Made by a program: the position numbers and the translations under genes. From Selenihalanaerobacter shriftii (GTDB taxonomy: Bacteria; Bacillota; Halanaerobiia; Halobacteroidales; Acetohalobiaceae), in contig NZ_FUWM01000003.1 of assembly GCF_900167185.1 (NCBI RefSeq), positions 186,001 to 250,000 on the forward strand: a stretch of DNA of 64,000 nt, in the 5' to 3' direction. Under the pieces are notes generated by a model that was not told where the DNA came from, searched no databases, and saw only the letters and a list, made by a program, of their open reading frames with translations. This document shows, piece after piece, positions 35,701 to 44,530 of the stretch (position 1 is the stretch's first letter; each line of letters opens with the position of its first letter).

Positions 35701-35976
35701 CCCACCTAAAGTCGGTAAGATACCATCTGGATCTTCTATCTCCATAACTTTCTTTATAAATTCAACAGTAATCGGTTCAACATATACCTTATCAGCTATA
35801 TCAGTGTCAGTCATGATGGTAGCAGGATTACTATTAACTAGAACAACTTCAATCCCTTCCTCTTGTAAAGCCTTACATGCTTGTGTCCCAGAATAATCAA
35901 ACTCTGCTGCTTGCCCAATAACAATTGGACCAGAACCAATAACCAATACTTTATCTAAATCTGCCTTTTTTGGCAA
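32773..35976 (-). CDS. carB: Carbamoyl-phosphate synthase large subunit
   Basis: 1067 residues, normal length. Two homologous ATP-grasp halves (about 1-400 and 545-935), each with a phosphate-binding segment ([12 protein letters not shown] in the first, [10 protein letters not shown] in the second). An oligomerisation region lies between, and the C-terminal MGS-like allosteric domain occupies about 935-1067. Makes carbamoyl phosphate from ammonia supplied by CarA, bicarbonate and two ATP. TTG start 35974-35976 behind GGAGGGG, 12 bp after carA. The shared promoter with arg-type operator points to control by arginine. Confidence 0.98.
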   Translation of the reverse strand: MPKKADLDKVLVIGSGPIVIGQAAEFDYSGTQACKALQEEGIEVVLVNSNPATIMTDTDIADKVYVEPITVEFIKKVMEIEDPDGILPTLGGQTGLNLAVDLAKHGVLEETGVKLLGTSLDAIQQAEDRDKFRNTMKELGEPVAESEIIDSLGAAKEFVTEVGFPVIIRPAYTMGGTGGGIANDQQELVDIVSRGLNNSPISQVLIEKSIAGWKEIEYEVLRDGANNCITVCNMENFDPVGIHTGDSIVVAPSQTLSDLEYQMLRTASLRIIRELKIEGGCNIQFALNPDSLNYSVIEVNPRVSRSSALASKATGYPIARVAAKIAIGLRLDEIENSITKETTACFEPALDYVVSKIPRWPFDKFDFADRNLTTQMKATGEVMAVGRNFEESIMKAIDSLDSDIDLISADFSHLSDTELEEKLITPTDERLFIIIEALKRGWDLLKIIDLTEIDKFFIFKLAYLVEESEKLKSYALDDIDTVKFKELKKHGFSDPYIAKLIESDEVKVKSKRKELGLEAIFKMVDTCAAEFEAATPYYYSTYELEDEIFKSDKDSVLVVGSGPIRIGQGIEFDYCSVHSVKALSEERVDSLIINNNPETVSTDYDTSDKLFFEPITPEHVMNIIDKEEPQGVILQFGGQTSINLAQDLAKRGVKVLGTSVESIDLAEDRDKFVKVLQKLGIRYPDGDTAISIKEALDIASKLSYPLLVRPSYVLGGRAMEVVYKKEELLEYMKKAVKVSPDHPVLIDKYIAGKEVEVDAIADGTDVVIPGIMEHIEKAGIHSGDSMAVYPPQTLNEHQVNEIIEYTVKIVKELKIIGLVNIQFVIDELGHPYVLEVNPRASRTIPILSKVTGVPMVKLATKTILGKSLPELGYDYGLVPESELITVKSPVFSFEKLSDVDIFLGPEMKSTGEVMGTDTTFSKALYKSVLSAGFNLPQGGKVLLSIADRDKEAAIEIAEQFIDLGFDLVGTTNTAEKLNEVGIEIKSIPKESKEQDVFDLIKKNEVDLVVNTPTRGKIATRIGFQIRRTAVEYNVLCLTSIGTTEALLAVLKENLEDFQVLSLDKYLS

Positions 35977-35988
35977 CTAAATCCCCTC

Positions 35989-37071
35989 CTACGCTGCTGA
36001 GTCTACTAATAATTTAATAAATTCACCAAATAAATACTCTGAATCATTAGGTCCAGGTGCTGCTTCTGGATGATACTGTACTGAAAAAATCGGTAACTTC
36101 TTATGTCTCATCCCCTCAATAGTATCATCATTTAAATTCTTATGAGTAATAACCATATCTTGAGGCAATGAATCTTCTTTAATTGCATATCCATGATTTT
36201 GTGAAGTAATATATACTTGACCGGTTTTTAAATCTTGCACAGGATGATTTGCTCCCCGGTGACCAAACTTTAATTTATACGTATCAGCTCCTAAAGCTAA
36301 CCCTAAAATTTGATGTCCAAAACAGATTCCGAATAAAGGTAACTTCCCAACTAGCTTCTTAACTTCTTGCACAACCTCTTGAACATCCTTGGGATCACCT
36401 GGCCCATTAGAAATGAATACGCCATCTGGATTTAAATCTAAAATTTCATTAGCTGAAGTATCTGCTGATAATATTGTTAATTGTGCATTAGATTTTTTGA
36501 ATGATTCTAAGATATCTTGTTTAACTCCTAAGTCTAAAACTGCAATATGATATTTTGCTTGATAATTAATAGGTTCTATTGAATAATTCTCATTAGTAGT
36601 CACCTCATAAACTAAATCTTTACTTAAACTACTTAATTTAGCTTTCTGTATCAAACTATCTAGATTTAAATCTTCTGTTGAAATTACACCTTGCATCATT
36701 CCATGTTTTCGAATATGCTTTGTTAACGCTCGAGTGTCTATCCCTTTAACTCCTATTACATTATTATGCTGTAAGAACTCTTCATCAGTCTGTTGACATC
36801 TCCAATTACTCGGATAATTACAGCTTTCTCTAACAACAAATCCTCTCACCTGAATCTCTTCTGATTCATTATCTTCATCATTAATCCCATAATTCCCAAT
36901 CAATGGATAAGTCATATTTACAATCTGTCCGCGATAAGACGGATCCGTCATTATCTCCTGATACCCAGTCATACTGGTATTAAATACTATTTCACCATCA
37001 ATTTCACCTGTAGCTCCAAAAGATTCCCCTTCAAAATATGTTCCATCTTCTAACGCTAGAATCGCCTTCAT
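35989..37071 (-). CDS. carA: Carbamoyl-phosphate synthase small (glutaminase) subunit
   Basis: 360 residues. N-terminal CarA domain (about 1-150) and class I glutamine amidotransferase domain (about 170-355) with nucleophile Cys in GICFGHQ and His/Glu in QYHPEA. It hydrolyses glutamine and channels ammonia to CarB. Start ATG 37069-37071 after GGGGGGAGA. First gene of carAB, with the ARG-box promoter at 37132-37161. No second carAB pair in the window; the arginine operator suggests this copy serves arginine synthesis. Confidence 0.98.
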   Translation of the reverse strand: MKAILALEDGTYFEGESFGATGEIDGEIVFNTSMTGYQEIMTDPSYRGQIVNMTYPLIGNYGINDEDNESEEIQVRGFVVRESCNYPSNWRCQQTDEEFLQHNNVIGVKGIDTRALTKHIRKHGMMQGVISTEDLNLDSLIQKAKLSSLSKDLVYEVTTNENYSIEPINYQAKYHIAVLDLGVKQDILESFKKSNAQLTILSADTSANEILDLNPDGVFISNGPGDPKDVQEVVQEVKKLVGKLPLFGICFGHQILGLALGADTYKLKFGHRGANHPVQDLKTGQVYITSQNHGYAIKEDSLPQDMVITHKNLNDDTIEGMRHKKLPIFSVQYHPEAAPGPNDSEYLFGEFIKLLVDSAA

Positions 37072-37131
37072 ATATCTCTCCCCCCAAAAATCATATACAA
37101 AATTACCACTTTGTACTTTATCTTATTAATA

Positions 37132-37161
37132 ATTATACATTATAGTGAATAAAAATGCAAG
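37132..37161 (-). promoter_or_regulatory. carAB promoter with ARG-box operator
   Basis: Minus strand TTGCAT (37155-37160), 17-bp spacer, TATAAT (37132-37137). The overlapping plus-strand GTGAATAAAAATGCAAG matches 16 of 18 positions of the Bacillus ARG box (CATGAATAAAAATKCAAK, from memory). Confidence 0.82.
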
Positions 37162-37190
37162 AATAATCAGGTATTTATTTCCAATAAAAT

Positions 37191-37220
37191 AAAAAGAAGC
37201 CATTTGCATGGCTTCTTTTT
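37191..37220. terminator. Terminator after the nucleotidyltransferase-like gene
   Basis: AAAAAGAAGCCAT/ATGGCTTCTTTTT with a 4-nt loop; usable in both directions. It insulates the carA promoter from upstream transcription. Confidence 0.85.
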
Positions 37221-37240
37221 ATAAAAAATCAATTATGAAA

Positions 37241-37552
37241 TTAATCTACTTTCGAATATATCTCTTCTCCGTTTTCTAGAATCTCTTTATAAGTCATCGA
37301 ACCAACTTTTGTGTCAAGTGTTATCTCATTAGGAGTATAAACGAAAGGATTAAATGGCAGCTTTCGGTTAGAAATCAACCCTGAAACTACTGTTCCTCTT
37401 TCATAACTTTTCATATCTGTTTCTTTGATAATCAGCATATTGATTATCACTTCGTTTCTACCAAATAGAATAATCTTGTCTGGTTCATACTCGCTTTTAA
37501 TTATTGTAGCAATTCGTTTAACTTCTTTCCTATATAAATCAGTTGTAGACAT
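37241..37552 (-). CDS. Small nucleotidyltransferase-like protein with degenerate active site
   Basis: 103 residues. The N-terminal helix plus PDKIILFG resembles minimal nucleotidyltransferases (MNT/KNTase type), whose motif is LFGSRARG...D-x-D. Here it reads LFGRNEVIINMLIIKETDMKS: the GS, the following Gly and the D-x-D metal-binding pair are missing. A non-catalytic relative or an unrelated protein is therefore likely. No HEPN partner gene is next to it, so a toxin-antitoxin unit is not supported. Start ATG 37550-37552 with GGAGAGG. Confidence 0.55.
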   Translation of the reverse strand: MSTTDLYRKEVKRIATIIKSEYEPDKIILFGRNEVIINMLIIKETDMKSYERGTVVSGLISNRKLPFNPFVYTPNEITLDTKVGSMTYKEILENGEEIYSKVD

Positions 37553-37704
37553 TTTACCTCTCCTTTGCTTTTAAGTTAATATTATACTAAATTTAATTAA
37601 TTTTCTATGGATAATATCACAAAATTAGCTTAAATTAGAATTAATATAAATTATTTAATTAATCCATTACAAATTAAAATAAAGAATTAAGAAAGGAGAG
37701 TAAA

Positions 37705-38097
37705 ATGAAAATAAACTACTATTTTGGATTCTTAATAGCATCATTGCTTCAAGCAGGAATAGTCTTTATAGGAGAAAGTCTTAATATATCAGCATTAAAT
37801 CCTAAATTTTCAATCACACAGCTTCTCATACATATTCTTGTTGGACAAGTTGCCGGCTGGATTCTTTTCTATCTAGTTAATAACAGCGAATCCATAGCTG
37901 CCATAAACACATGGTTAATAGGCATAATATATGGTACTTTAGTATGGGCTGTTATTTTACCAATCGCTGCTAGTCAAGGAACAATAACCGCATCCTGGAT
38001 GCAAGGAACAAATCTATTAATTTCTTTAACTGCATTCTTAGCATTCGGATTAATTACTAGCTATACAGTCTATTTAACAAAAGAAAAAATCACTTAA
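37705..38097 (+). CDS. Four-helix membrane protein, unknown
   Basis: 130 residues with about four hydrophobic helices (about 5-25, 35-55, 68-90, 98-122). It has an N-terminal MKINYYFGFLIAS, a central GQVAGWILFYLV and a GIIYGTLVWAVILPIAA segment that recalls small conserved Firmicute inner-membrane proteins. I cannot name the family. AAAGGAGAG before ATG. The next feature is an inverted-repeat element 15 bp downstream. Confidence 0.65.
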   Translation: MKINYYFGFLIASLLQAGIVFIGESLNISALNPKFSITQLLIHILVGQVAGWILFYLVNNSESIAAINTWLIGIIYGTLVWAVILPIAASQGTITASWMQGTNLLISLTAFLAFGLITSYTVYLTKEKIT

Positions 38098-38112
38098 TTA
38101 TTATTAAAGAAC

Positions 38113-38234
38113 AAAGTCAATATACCTCTTTCACTTGCCATTCATTCCGCATCCTGCTCCATTCATTCTCAAAAACAGCCTTACCGCCGTCCATGGCCCC
38201 AGGCTGTTTTAAGAGTCGCTACAGAGGTATATTG
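38113..38234. repeat. 122-bp inverted-repeat element (MITE-like or structured RNA)
   Basis: Perfect 15-bp terminal inverted repeats AGTCAATATACCTCT / AGAGGTATATTGACT enclose about 90 bp that is more GC-rich than its surroundings. An inner pair AAAACAGCCT/AGGCTGTTTT flanks a short GC-rich loop (about 38180-38197). The outer and inner pairs are co-axial, so the whole folds into one long arm with a large one-sided internal loop containing CATTCATTC twice. No ORF of use. It could be a miniature mobile element or a non-coding RNA; no clear target duplication is visible. Confidence 0.6.
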
Positions 38235-38283
38235 ACTAGAAAGTTATCCACAATTTGAAATTAAGTATAATTTCCTATACGAT

Positions 38284-38313
38284 AAAAAAAGATGGAGGAA
38301 TTCCTCCATCTTT
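38284..38313 (-). terminator. Terminator after putP
   Basis: Perfect palindromic stem GATGGAGGAATTCCTCCATC followed on the minus strand by seven T. Confidence 0.85.
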
Positions 38314-38380
38314 TAACTATATCAAATAAATATTAAATCAAAATATTATTATTTAGAATACACTTGAATATCATTAATCA

Positions 38381-39847
38381 TTAAGCTATAGTATCAGTTA
38401 CCTCAATTACTTCATCAAAATCATTTAAAATATCTTCATCTGTCTGCTTTACCATAGTGTTAACAATAAGAATAGTTGCTACATTAGCAATAAAACCTGG
38501 AACAATTTCATACATAATTTTACCTAATCCTACCTGCTTCCAAATAAGTAATACAACTGTTCCAACAACCATACCGGCTAAAGCAGACTGCCAACTTGTA
38601 TTCTTTGAAAACAAAGCAAATAATACTACTGGTCCAAAAGCTGCTCCAAATCCAGCCCAAGCATAAGCAACTAAACCTAATACTGTATTATTTGGATTTA
38701 AAGCTAAAAATAAAGCTATAATTGAAATAAGTAATACACAGATTCTACCAGTATGCATTAATTCTTTATCTGAAGCTTCTTTATTAATAACTCGCTTATA
38801 AAAGTCCTCTGTTAAAGTTGAAGATGAAACTAATAATTGAGAATCTATTGTAGACATAATAGCTGATAATATAGCAGCTAATAAAATTCCTCCAATCCAA
38901 GGGTTAAATAATCGACTAATCATGTAAATAAATACTTTCTCATGATTCCCACTAGCTAAACTATCAAACATTGGGATTGAAATAACTCCTACTATAACAG
39001 CTCCTCCTAATGAAATAAAAACCCAAGTAACGGCTATTTTCATAGCTTCTGGAACTTTTTTTACGGATTTAATACTCATAAATCTAGCCAAAATATGAGG
39101 TTGACCAAAATAGCCTAATCCCCAAGCCATAGTAGAAATAGTAGCCATAATAGAAAAATCTTTTGAGATCAAACTAGTGGAGACTTCTTTAGCAAGCATC
39201 GCTTCTTTAATAGCCTCTGCCCCACCTACATAATTATAAGCTAAAATAGGAACCACAATTATTGCTACAAACATAAGTAATCCCTGAAATAAATCTGTCC
39301 AACAAACTGCTAAAAAACCTCCCAAAAAAGTATATAATACAATCACAAATGAACCGATTATTACTGCTAATGTATAATCAATATTAAACATAGATTCAAA
39401 AAGTTTACCCGCAGCAACTAATCCAGATGAAGAATAAATAGTAAAGAATAATAAAGTTATAAGAGCAGATATAACTCTTAACAAGCCTGTCGGATCTTTA
39501 AACCTATCTTCAAAAAATGATGCCAATGTCATTGATTCTGTCCGTTTAGTATAAACTCTCAATCTCGGTGCTACAAACTTCCAATTTAAGCAAGTTCCTA
39601 TAAACAAACCGATTGCAATCCAAGCCTGATTCATACCACCTATGTAAACCGCTCCAGGCAATCCCATCAACAACCAGCCACTCATATCACTAGCTTGAGC
39701 AGATAAGGCTGTTACCCAACTTCCCATTCCTCTACCACCTAATAAATAATCCTCCACATCTACTGTCTTTCTGTAAAAATAAATCCCAACTCCCATTAAG
39801 AAAATAAAATAAATTATAAAAGTTAATAAAGTCTGCATTTGAATCAT
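38381..39847 (-). CDS. putP: Sodium/proline symporter (SSS family)
   Basis: 488 residues, about 13 membrane helices, typical PutP length. Family landmarks: YLLGGRGMGSWVTALSAQASDMSGWLLMGLPGA and FFEDRF near the N-terminus, and LSAIMSTIDSQLLVSSSTLTEDFYK in the second half, which includes Na+-site Ser/Thr residues. It imports proline (or a related solute) with Na+. In a salt-adapted organism proline may serve as osmolyte or nutrient. GGAG 9 nt before ATG 39845-39847. No proline-degradation genes nearby; single gene. Confidence 0.92.
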   Translation of the reverse strand: MIQMQTLLTFIIYFIFLMGVGIYFYRKTVDVEDYLLGGRGMGSWVTALSAQASDMSGWLLMGLPGAVYIGGMNQAWIAIGLFIGTCLNWKFVAPRLRVYTKRTESMTLASFFEDRFKDPTGLLRVISALITLLFFTIYSSSGLVAAGKLFESMFNIDYTLAVIIGSFVIVLYTFLGGFLAVCWTDLFQGLLMFVAIIVVPILAYNYVGGAEAIKEAMLAKEVSTSLISKDFSIMATISTMAWGLGYFGQPHILARFMSIKSVKKVPEAMKIAVTWVFISLGGAVIVGVISIPMFDSLASGNHEKVFIYMISRLFNPWIGGILLAAILSAIMSTIDSQLLVSSSTLTEDFYKRVINKEASDKELMHTGRICVLLISIIALFLALNPNNTVLGLVAYAWAGFGAAFGPVVLFALFSKNTSWQSALAGMVVGTVVLLIWKQVGLGKIMYEIVPGFIANVATILIVNTMVKQTDEDILNDFDEVIEVTDTIA

Positions 39848-39951
39848 ACTTCTCTACTCCTCTCAGCTAAAATATAATCACCTTCTAATATTACCATAAA
39901 TTTCGATCTTATTCAAATTTAGTTATTTTAATTGTTTAACTTATACTAATA

Positions 39952-39981
39952 AAAATTAAGGTAGTCAATTGACCACCTTAA
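39952..39981 (-). terminator. Terminator after nagA
   Basis: AATTAAGGT/ACCTTAATT with further pairs GTCAATTGAC inside; the minus strand continues with a T-rich tract. Confidence 0.75.
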
Positions 39982-41136
39982 TTAAACTTCATATACCTTA
40001 TTTCCATTTTTATAAGTTGCTATTATATCTAAGCTATCATTTACTACTATAAAATCTGCCTCACACCCTACTTCTAACCTTCCTTTTCTCTCTAATCCTA
40101 ATTTAACTGCTGGATTAATTGTTGCCATCTTTAAAGCTTGAACAAAATTTAAATGAGTAAACTGCACCATATTACTTATAGCATCTATTAGCCTTAAAGT
40201 GCTACCTGCTAAAGTTCCATCTGATAAATAAGCTTTGCCAGTTTCATCTACAGTTACTTTATCATCACCTAATGCATAACTCCCTGCAGATAAACCTGCT
40301 GCTTGCATACTATCACTAATTAGAATTATCTTTTTTTCACCTTTAATTTTAATTAATAAATCTATAACTTCTGGATGAACATGAATTCCATCTGCTATTA
40401 ATTCACAATAACATTCTTCATTATTTAATACAGCTCCGACTACTCCAGGGTAACGATGATGTAGCCCTCTCATTCCATTAAAAAAATGAGTAGCCTGGTC
40501 TAAACCTTTAGCAAATGCCTTTTGCATTATCTCAAATGTAGCATCAGAATGAGCCACTGAAACTGTTATACCTTTCCTTGCAAAATAATCAACTACATCT
40601 AAACCTTTCTCTATTTCTGGCGCTATAGAAACAACCTTAATTAAATCTTGATAACTATCAATTAATTCTTGAAGATATTTATGCTTTGGTGTGCAGATGA
40701 AATTTTGATTTTGAGCTCCAGCCTGTTTTTCATTAATAAATGGGCCTTCTAAATGCACTCCTTCGATATTAGAAGAATATTTCTGACCTTTAGCATACTG
40801 AATAATTGCTAAGACATTCATTAATTTAACCTTCGATGTTGTTAATGTGGTAGGAAGAAATGAAGTAACTCCGCTTTTAAAAGCATATTCCGATAACTTT
40901 TTAATACATTCTAACCTACCATCCATTACTCCTACTCCTGCTCCACCATGAATATGTATATCTATTAATCCTGGCAATACTCTATATTCTGAGTAATTAA
41001 TTAACTTATACTCTTGTAAATTATAGTCTTTAATATTATTACTAATACTTTCTACCTTATTACCCTCTATAATTAGATGTTTTTTTCTTGATATCTCCGG
41101 AGTATAAATCTCACTTGCCTTAATAATCTGTTTCAT
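39982..41136 (-). CDS. nagA: N-acetylglucosamine-6-phosphate deacetylase
   Basis: 384 residues, amidohydrolase superfamily. Removes acetate from GlcNAc-6-phosphate during amino-sugar or cell-wall recycling. Motifs: GLIDIHIHGGAGVGVMDG, EGPFIN (metal-binding Glu), VAHSDA, THFFNGMR and LISDSM with the catalytic Asp. ATG 41134-41136 gives an 8-nt spacing from AGAGG; the ATG two codons earlier is closer to it and also possible. NagB or a GlcNAc transporter is not adjacent, so its pathway partners are elsewhere. Confidence 0.94.
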   Translation of the reverse strand: MKQIIKASEIYTPEISRKKHLIIEGNKVESISNNIKDYNLQEYKLINYSEYRVLPGLIDIHIHGGAGVGVMDGRLECIKKLSEYAFKSGVTSFLPTTLTTSKVKLMNVLAIIQYAKGQKYSSNIEGVHLEGPFINEKQAGAQNQNFICTPKHKYLQELIDSYQDLIKVVSIAPEIEKGLDVVDYFARKGITVSVAHSDATFEIMQKAFAKGLDQATHFFNGMRGLHHRYPGVVGAVLNNEECYCELIADGIHVHPEVIDLLIKIKGEKKIILISDSMQAAGLSAGSYALGDDKVTVDETGKAYLSDGTLAGSTLRLIDAISNMVQFTHLNFVQALKMATINPAVKLGLERKGRLEVGCEADFIVVNDSLDIIATYKNGNKVYEV

Positions 41137-41189
41137 CTTCATAGCCTCTCTTAATTAATTTACTCATAATTATCTTTGAAATTTAACTT

Positions 41190-42116
41190 TTATCCTACTT
41201 CTTCAATAACAAAATTAAGTTTTTTCTCTAAATCGATCTCAAATGATTCATCCAGTTCTTTACCATCTTTTTTTAAGACCTTAACTACTGGACGCATATT
41301 AAAATTCTCTTTAATTTGAGTTACTACTCCTTCATAATTATCATTTAATTTAACTTTAGTTCCAATTGAATAAGGCACTAAACATTCTAAAAACTTTTCT
41401 ATTAATTGATTATCTAATTTATTCCAAGTTATCATAGTATATAAATATTCAATTACCTCTTTAATTTTAAATGCAGACCTATATACTCTATCATTTCTCA
41501 TAGCATCAAATACATCTGCTATAGCCACTATTCTACTAAACTCATGTATATCTCGTTTTAGTAATCCTTGAGGGTAGCCTGATCCATCGCAACGCTCATG
41601 GTGTTGATAAGCTATTAATGCAGATAATTCATTAATATTTTCTTGTTGTTCCAAAAATTCATATCCATACAAAGTATGCTTTTGTTCTTCTGCAAACTCA
41701 GCTGGAGATAATTTACTAGGTTTATTTAGAATTTTTGCTGGAACCTTTGTCTCCCCAATATCATGTAAAAATGCTCCTATACCTAAAATTCTTAGCCATT
41801 CTTTATTATACTTTAAACTACTTCCTAACATCAATGAAAGAACAGTTACATTAATTAAATGAAAGAACTTATCATCTTTAAAATTCATTATACTCTCTAA
41901 ATTATGTAATATATCTTCATTATCAATGATTCCTTCAACAATCTCTTCTATAATTCCTAATATAGCTTCAAATTTAATCATATCGCTTACTTGCTTACTT
42001 ATACTAACATTTTGCACATACTCTTTGGTTATTATTTTTATCTCTTTTTCTATTTGTTCTGAAATTATCTCAGTTTTTTCATCTTTTAAGTTCTGTTCCT
42101 CTTCACTTCCTTCCAC
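41190..42116 (-). CDS. HD-GYP domain protein (C-terminal part of a frameshifted gene)
   Basis: 308 residues from GTG 42114-42116. The HD-GYP phosphodiesterase motifs are complete: HDIGETKVP, HTLYGYEFL, AYQHHERCDGSGYP and IVAIADVFDAM. It is expected to hydrolyse cyclic di-GMP. The preceding frame encodes the usual N-terminal domain of this family (42148-42267). Reading upstream in this frame gives KLNNWGVESIHVEG, the natural continuation of that domain. One extra T at about 42150 therefore splits the gene. GTG has only a distant GGGGAG (14 nt), so it may be a forced start. Possibly translated as a shortened enzyme. Confidence 0.8.
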   Translation of the reverse strand: MEGSEEEQNLKDEKTEIISEQIEKEIKIITKEYVQNVSISKQVSDMIKFEAILGIIEEIVEGIIDNEDILHNLESIMNFKDDKFFHLINVTVLSLMLGSSLKYNKEWLRILGIGAFLHDIGETKVPAKILNKPSKLSPAEFAEEQKHTLYGYEFLEQQENINELSALIAYQHHERCDGSGYPQGLLKRDIHEFSRIVAIADVFDAMRNDRVYRSAFKIKEVIEYLYTMITWNKLDNQLIEKFLECLVPYSIGTKVKLNDNYEGVVTQIKENFNMRPVVKVLKKDGKELDESFEIDLEKKLNFVIEEVG

Positions 42117-42147
42117 ATGAATAGATTCAACTCCCCAATTATTTAAT

Positions 42148-42267
42148 TTATATATAACTATCTCTTATTTGAATACCTTTCTTTAGTAAAATTTCTCCAT
42201 TGGGAGAGTATATATTTTCAGCCAAAACCATTCCTGACTCTAATTTCGAAACTTCTACTAAATCCAT
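42148..42267 (-). pseudogene. N-terminal fragment of the HD-GYP gene, cut by a frameshift
   Basis: 39 codons from ATG 42265-42267 with GGGGG upstream: SKLESGMVLAENIYSPNG and LLKKGIQI, the short N-terminal domain that precedes many HD-GYP proteins (GMVLAEDVY-type). It ends in TAA at 42148-42150. Skipping one base there (SYI then KLNNWG) joins it in frame to the HD-GYP domain and would restore a protein of about 358 residues. The break lies in a TATATATAAA run, prone to slippage or sequencing error. Confidence 0.75.
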
Positions 42268-42390
42268 AATAACCCCCTTATTCTAATCAGCAAAATTACA
42301 TTTTATCAATTTATTTCTATTTTTTACATATTTCTATACCTCTCCCCCATTCCCCTGCATATTATGTGAAAAAAATAACTTAAACCAATT

Positions 42391-42422
42391 AAAAAAAGCA
42401 GACCTATATAGGCCTACTTTTT
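42391..42422 (-). terminator. Terminator of the argCJBD operon
   Basis: Minus strand GTAGGCC/GGTCTGC stem with G-U pairs, followed by seven T; 7 bp after argD. Confidence 0.75.
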
Positions 42423-42428
42423 AATCTT

Positions 42429-43622
42429 TTATTCATATTTTGCAAACATATCATTTAATATCTCTACCACTTGATCAATATCCTTTTCCTCCACAATTAA
42501 TGGCGGTAAAAATCGTAAAGTTGTTCCACTAACTGCATTTATTAATAAACCTTTTTCTAAAGCTTCACCAACTAATACTTTAGCATTAAGGTCAACTTCT
42601 AAACCAATCATTAAACCTTTCCCTCTAACACTCTTAACAAAATCATACTCTTCGATTAATTCATTTAACTTATTCTTAAAGTATTTTCCCATCTTAAGAG
42701 TATGTCCCACTAAACCTTCTTCTAAAATGGTATTAAGCGTTGTATAAGCTGCCGCACAAGCTAAAGGGTTACCACCAAACGTAGAACCGTGATCACCAGG
42801 TTTAAAAGCATCTGCTACTTCTTCCTTAGCTAATAAGGCACTAACCGGTATTCCATTGCCCAATGCCTTAGCTAATGTAAAAATATCTGGTTCAATTCCA
42901 TAATGTTCATATCCAAATAACTTACCCGTTCTTCCTAGTCCGGTTTGAATCTCATCTAGGAGCAGTAATATTCCTTCTTCATCGCAGAGTTCCCTAACTC
43001 CTTTTAAATACTCCTTATCTGCTACATTAATTCCGCCTTCACCTTGAATAGGTTCTAACATAATTGCACAAGTTTTATCAGAAACAGCTCCTTTTAAAGC
43101 ATCTAAATCATTAAAAGGTACTGATTTAAAGCCTTCTGGTAAAGGAGTAAACGGTTTTTGATACTTCTCTTGTCCTGTTGCTGCAATAGTGGCTAAAGTT
43201 CGTCCATGAAATGACTTAGTAGTAGTAATAACCTCATATCTATCTTCATCTCTTACCTTAAAATACTTACGAGCTAATTTAATTGCCCCCTCATTAGCCT
43301 CTGCTCCACTATTCCCATAAAAAATCCTATCTCCTACTGAATTCTCTACTAATAACTTATTTAACTTTGCTTGAGGCTCAATGTAATAAATATTAGTACA
43401 ATGAATTATTTTATCAATTTGATTCTTTAATGTTTTATTAAATTCTGGATGACTATGACCTAAAGCATTAACTGCAATACCTGCCAAAAAATCTAAATAT
43501 TCATTCCCCTCTTTATCATAAACCTTAATACCTTCTCCTTTATCCACTACGATCGGCATTCTGTCACCAAAGACATTCATAAAATAATCATTATCTGCTT
43601 TAACAATTTCTCTTTTCTTCAT
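42429..43622 (-). CDS. argD: Acetylornithine aminotransferase
   Basis: 397 residues, class III PLP aminotransferase. Converts N-acetylglutamate semialdehyde to N-acetylornithine. Conserved GNSGAEANEGAIKLARK, TTTKSFHGRTLAT, LDEIQTGLGRTGKLFGYEHYGIEPDIFTLAKALGNG in pieces, with the PLP lysine in LAKALGNG. Last gene of argC-argJ-argB-argD, 15 bp after argB. Confidence 0.96.
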   Translation of the reverse strand: MKKREIVKADNDYFMNVFGDRMPIVVDKGEGIKVYDKEGNEYLDFLAGIAVNALGHSHPEFNKTLKNQIDKIIHCTNIYYIEPQAKLNKLLVENSVGDRIFYGNSGAEANEGAIKLARKYFKVRDEDRYEVITTTKSFHGRTLATIAATGQEKYQKPFTPLPEGFKSVPFNDLDALKGAVSDKTCAIMLEPIQGEGGINVADKEYLKGVRELCDEEGILLLLDEIQTGLGRTGKLFGYEHYGIEPDIFTLAKALGNGIPVSALLAKEEVADAFKPGDHGSTFGGNPLACAAAYTTLNTILEEGLVGHTLKMGKYFKNKLNELIEEYDFVKSVRGKGLMIGLEVDLNAKVLVGEALEKGLLINAVSGTTLRFLPPLIVEEKDIDQVVEILNDMFAKYE

Positions 43623-43636
43623 ATTCTCCTCTCCTT

Positions 43637-44509
43637 CTACTTAGTTACCATAGTGCCAATTCCTCTATCTGTAAATATTTCTAATAATAATGCATGAGGT
43701 ACTCTTCCATCCAGAATATGAGTTCTCCGCACTCCATTCTCTAAAGCATTAATGCAAGAATTAACTTTAGGAATCATACCACCTGCTATTCGCTTATCAT
43801 TCATCATTATTTTTGCCTCGTCAATAGTTAATGAAGAAATTAAAGAACTATTATTATTCTTATCTCCTAAAATCCCTTCCACATTAGTTAATAAAATTAA
43901 TTTATCTGCATTTAAGGCTGCTGCTAAATGACCAGCAACTAAATCAGCATTAATATTATAACTTTCTCCATTTTCACCTGCTCCAATTGGAGCTACAATT
44001 GGTAAAAAGTTATCAACTATTAATTTATCCAAAATTTCAGAATTAATCTCTTTAACCTGCCCTACATACCCTAAATCAACTTCATTTTTAGAATTTAATT
44101 CATAATCATCTGCCTCAATTAAGTTACCATCTTTACCACATACTCCTATAGCCTTACTACCAAATTTATTAGCTAAAGAAACTATTTCTTTATTAATTTT
44201 TCCTACTAGTACCATTTCTACAATTTCCATAATCTCTTTAGTAGTAATTCTTAATCCCTGATAAAACTCACTTTCAATTTCAAACTTATCCAAGGTTTCA
44301 CTAATCACAGGTCCCCCACCATGAACTATTACTGGATTAACTCCTACATACTTTAAAAGTGTAATATCTTCTAATACCGATTCTTTAATTTTATTATTAA
44401 CCATAGCATTTCCACCATACTTAATTACTATAGTCTTACCTTGGAATTTTCGCATATATGGTAAGGCTTCTACTAGTACATCTGCTTTCTTAATTACATC
44501 ATTCATCAT
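43637..44509 (-). CDS. argB: Acetylglutamate kinase
   Basis: 290 residues from ATG 44507-44509, 6 nt after AGGAG; an adjacent ATG and an upstream GTG are alternatives. Amino-acid kinase fold: KTIVIKYGGNAM, VIVHGGGP, LVAGHLAAALNADKLILLTNVEGI and KIMMNDKRIAGGMIPK. Phosphorylates N-acetylglutamate. The long N-terminal helix MMNDVIKKADVLVEALPYM is like the arginine-inhibited hexameric type, so feedback inhibition is plausible. About 115 bp with a repeat separate it from argJ. Confidence 0.96.
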   Translation of the reverse strand: MMNDVIKKADVLVEALPYMRKFQGKTIVIKYGGNAMVNNKIKESVLEDITLLKYVGVNPVIVHGGGPVISETLDKFEIESEFYQGLRITTKEIMEIVEMVLVGKINKEIVSLANKFGSKAIGVCGKDGNLIEADDYELNSKNEVDLGYVGQVKEINSEILDKLIVDNFLPIVAPIGAGENGESYNINADLVAGHLAAALNADKLILLTNVEGILGDKNNNSSLISSLTIDEAKIMMNDKRIAGGMIPKVNSCINALENGVRRTHILDGRVPHALLLEIFTDRGIGTMVTK

Positions 44510-44530
44510 TATCACTCCTAGTTAACTAGT

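Noticed and set aside
37241-37552. HEPN-MNT toxin-antitoxin module
   Set aside because: No HEPN gene adjacent and the MNT catalytic residues are absent.
41190-42116. HD-GYP gene as an intact gene with a natural GTG start
   Set aside because: The upstream frame encodes the expected N-terminal domain and joins after a single-base change, so a frameshift explains the region better.
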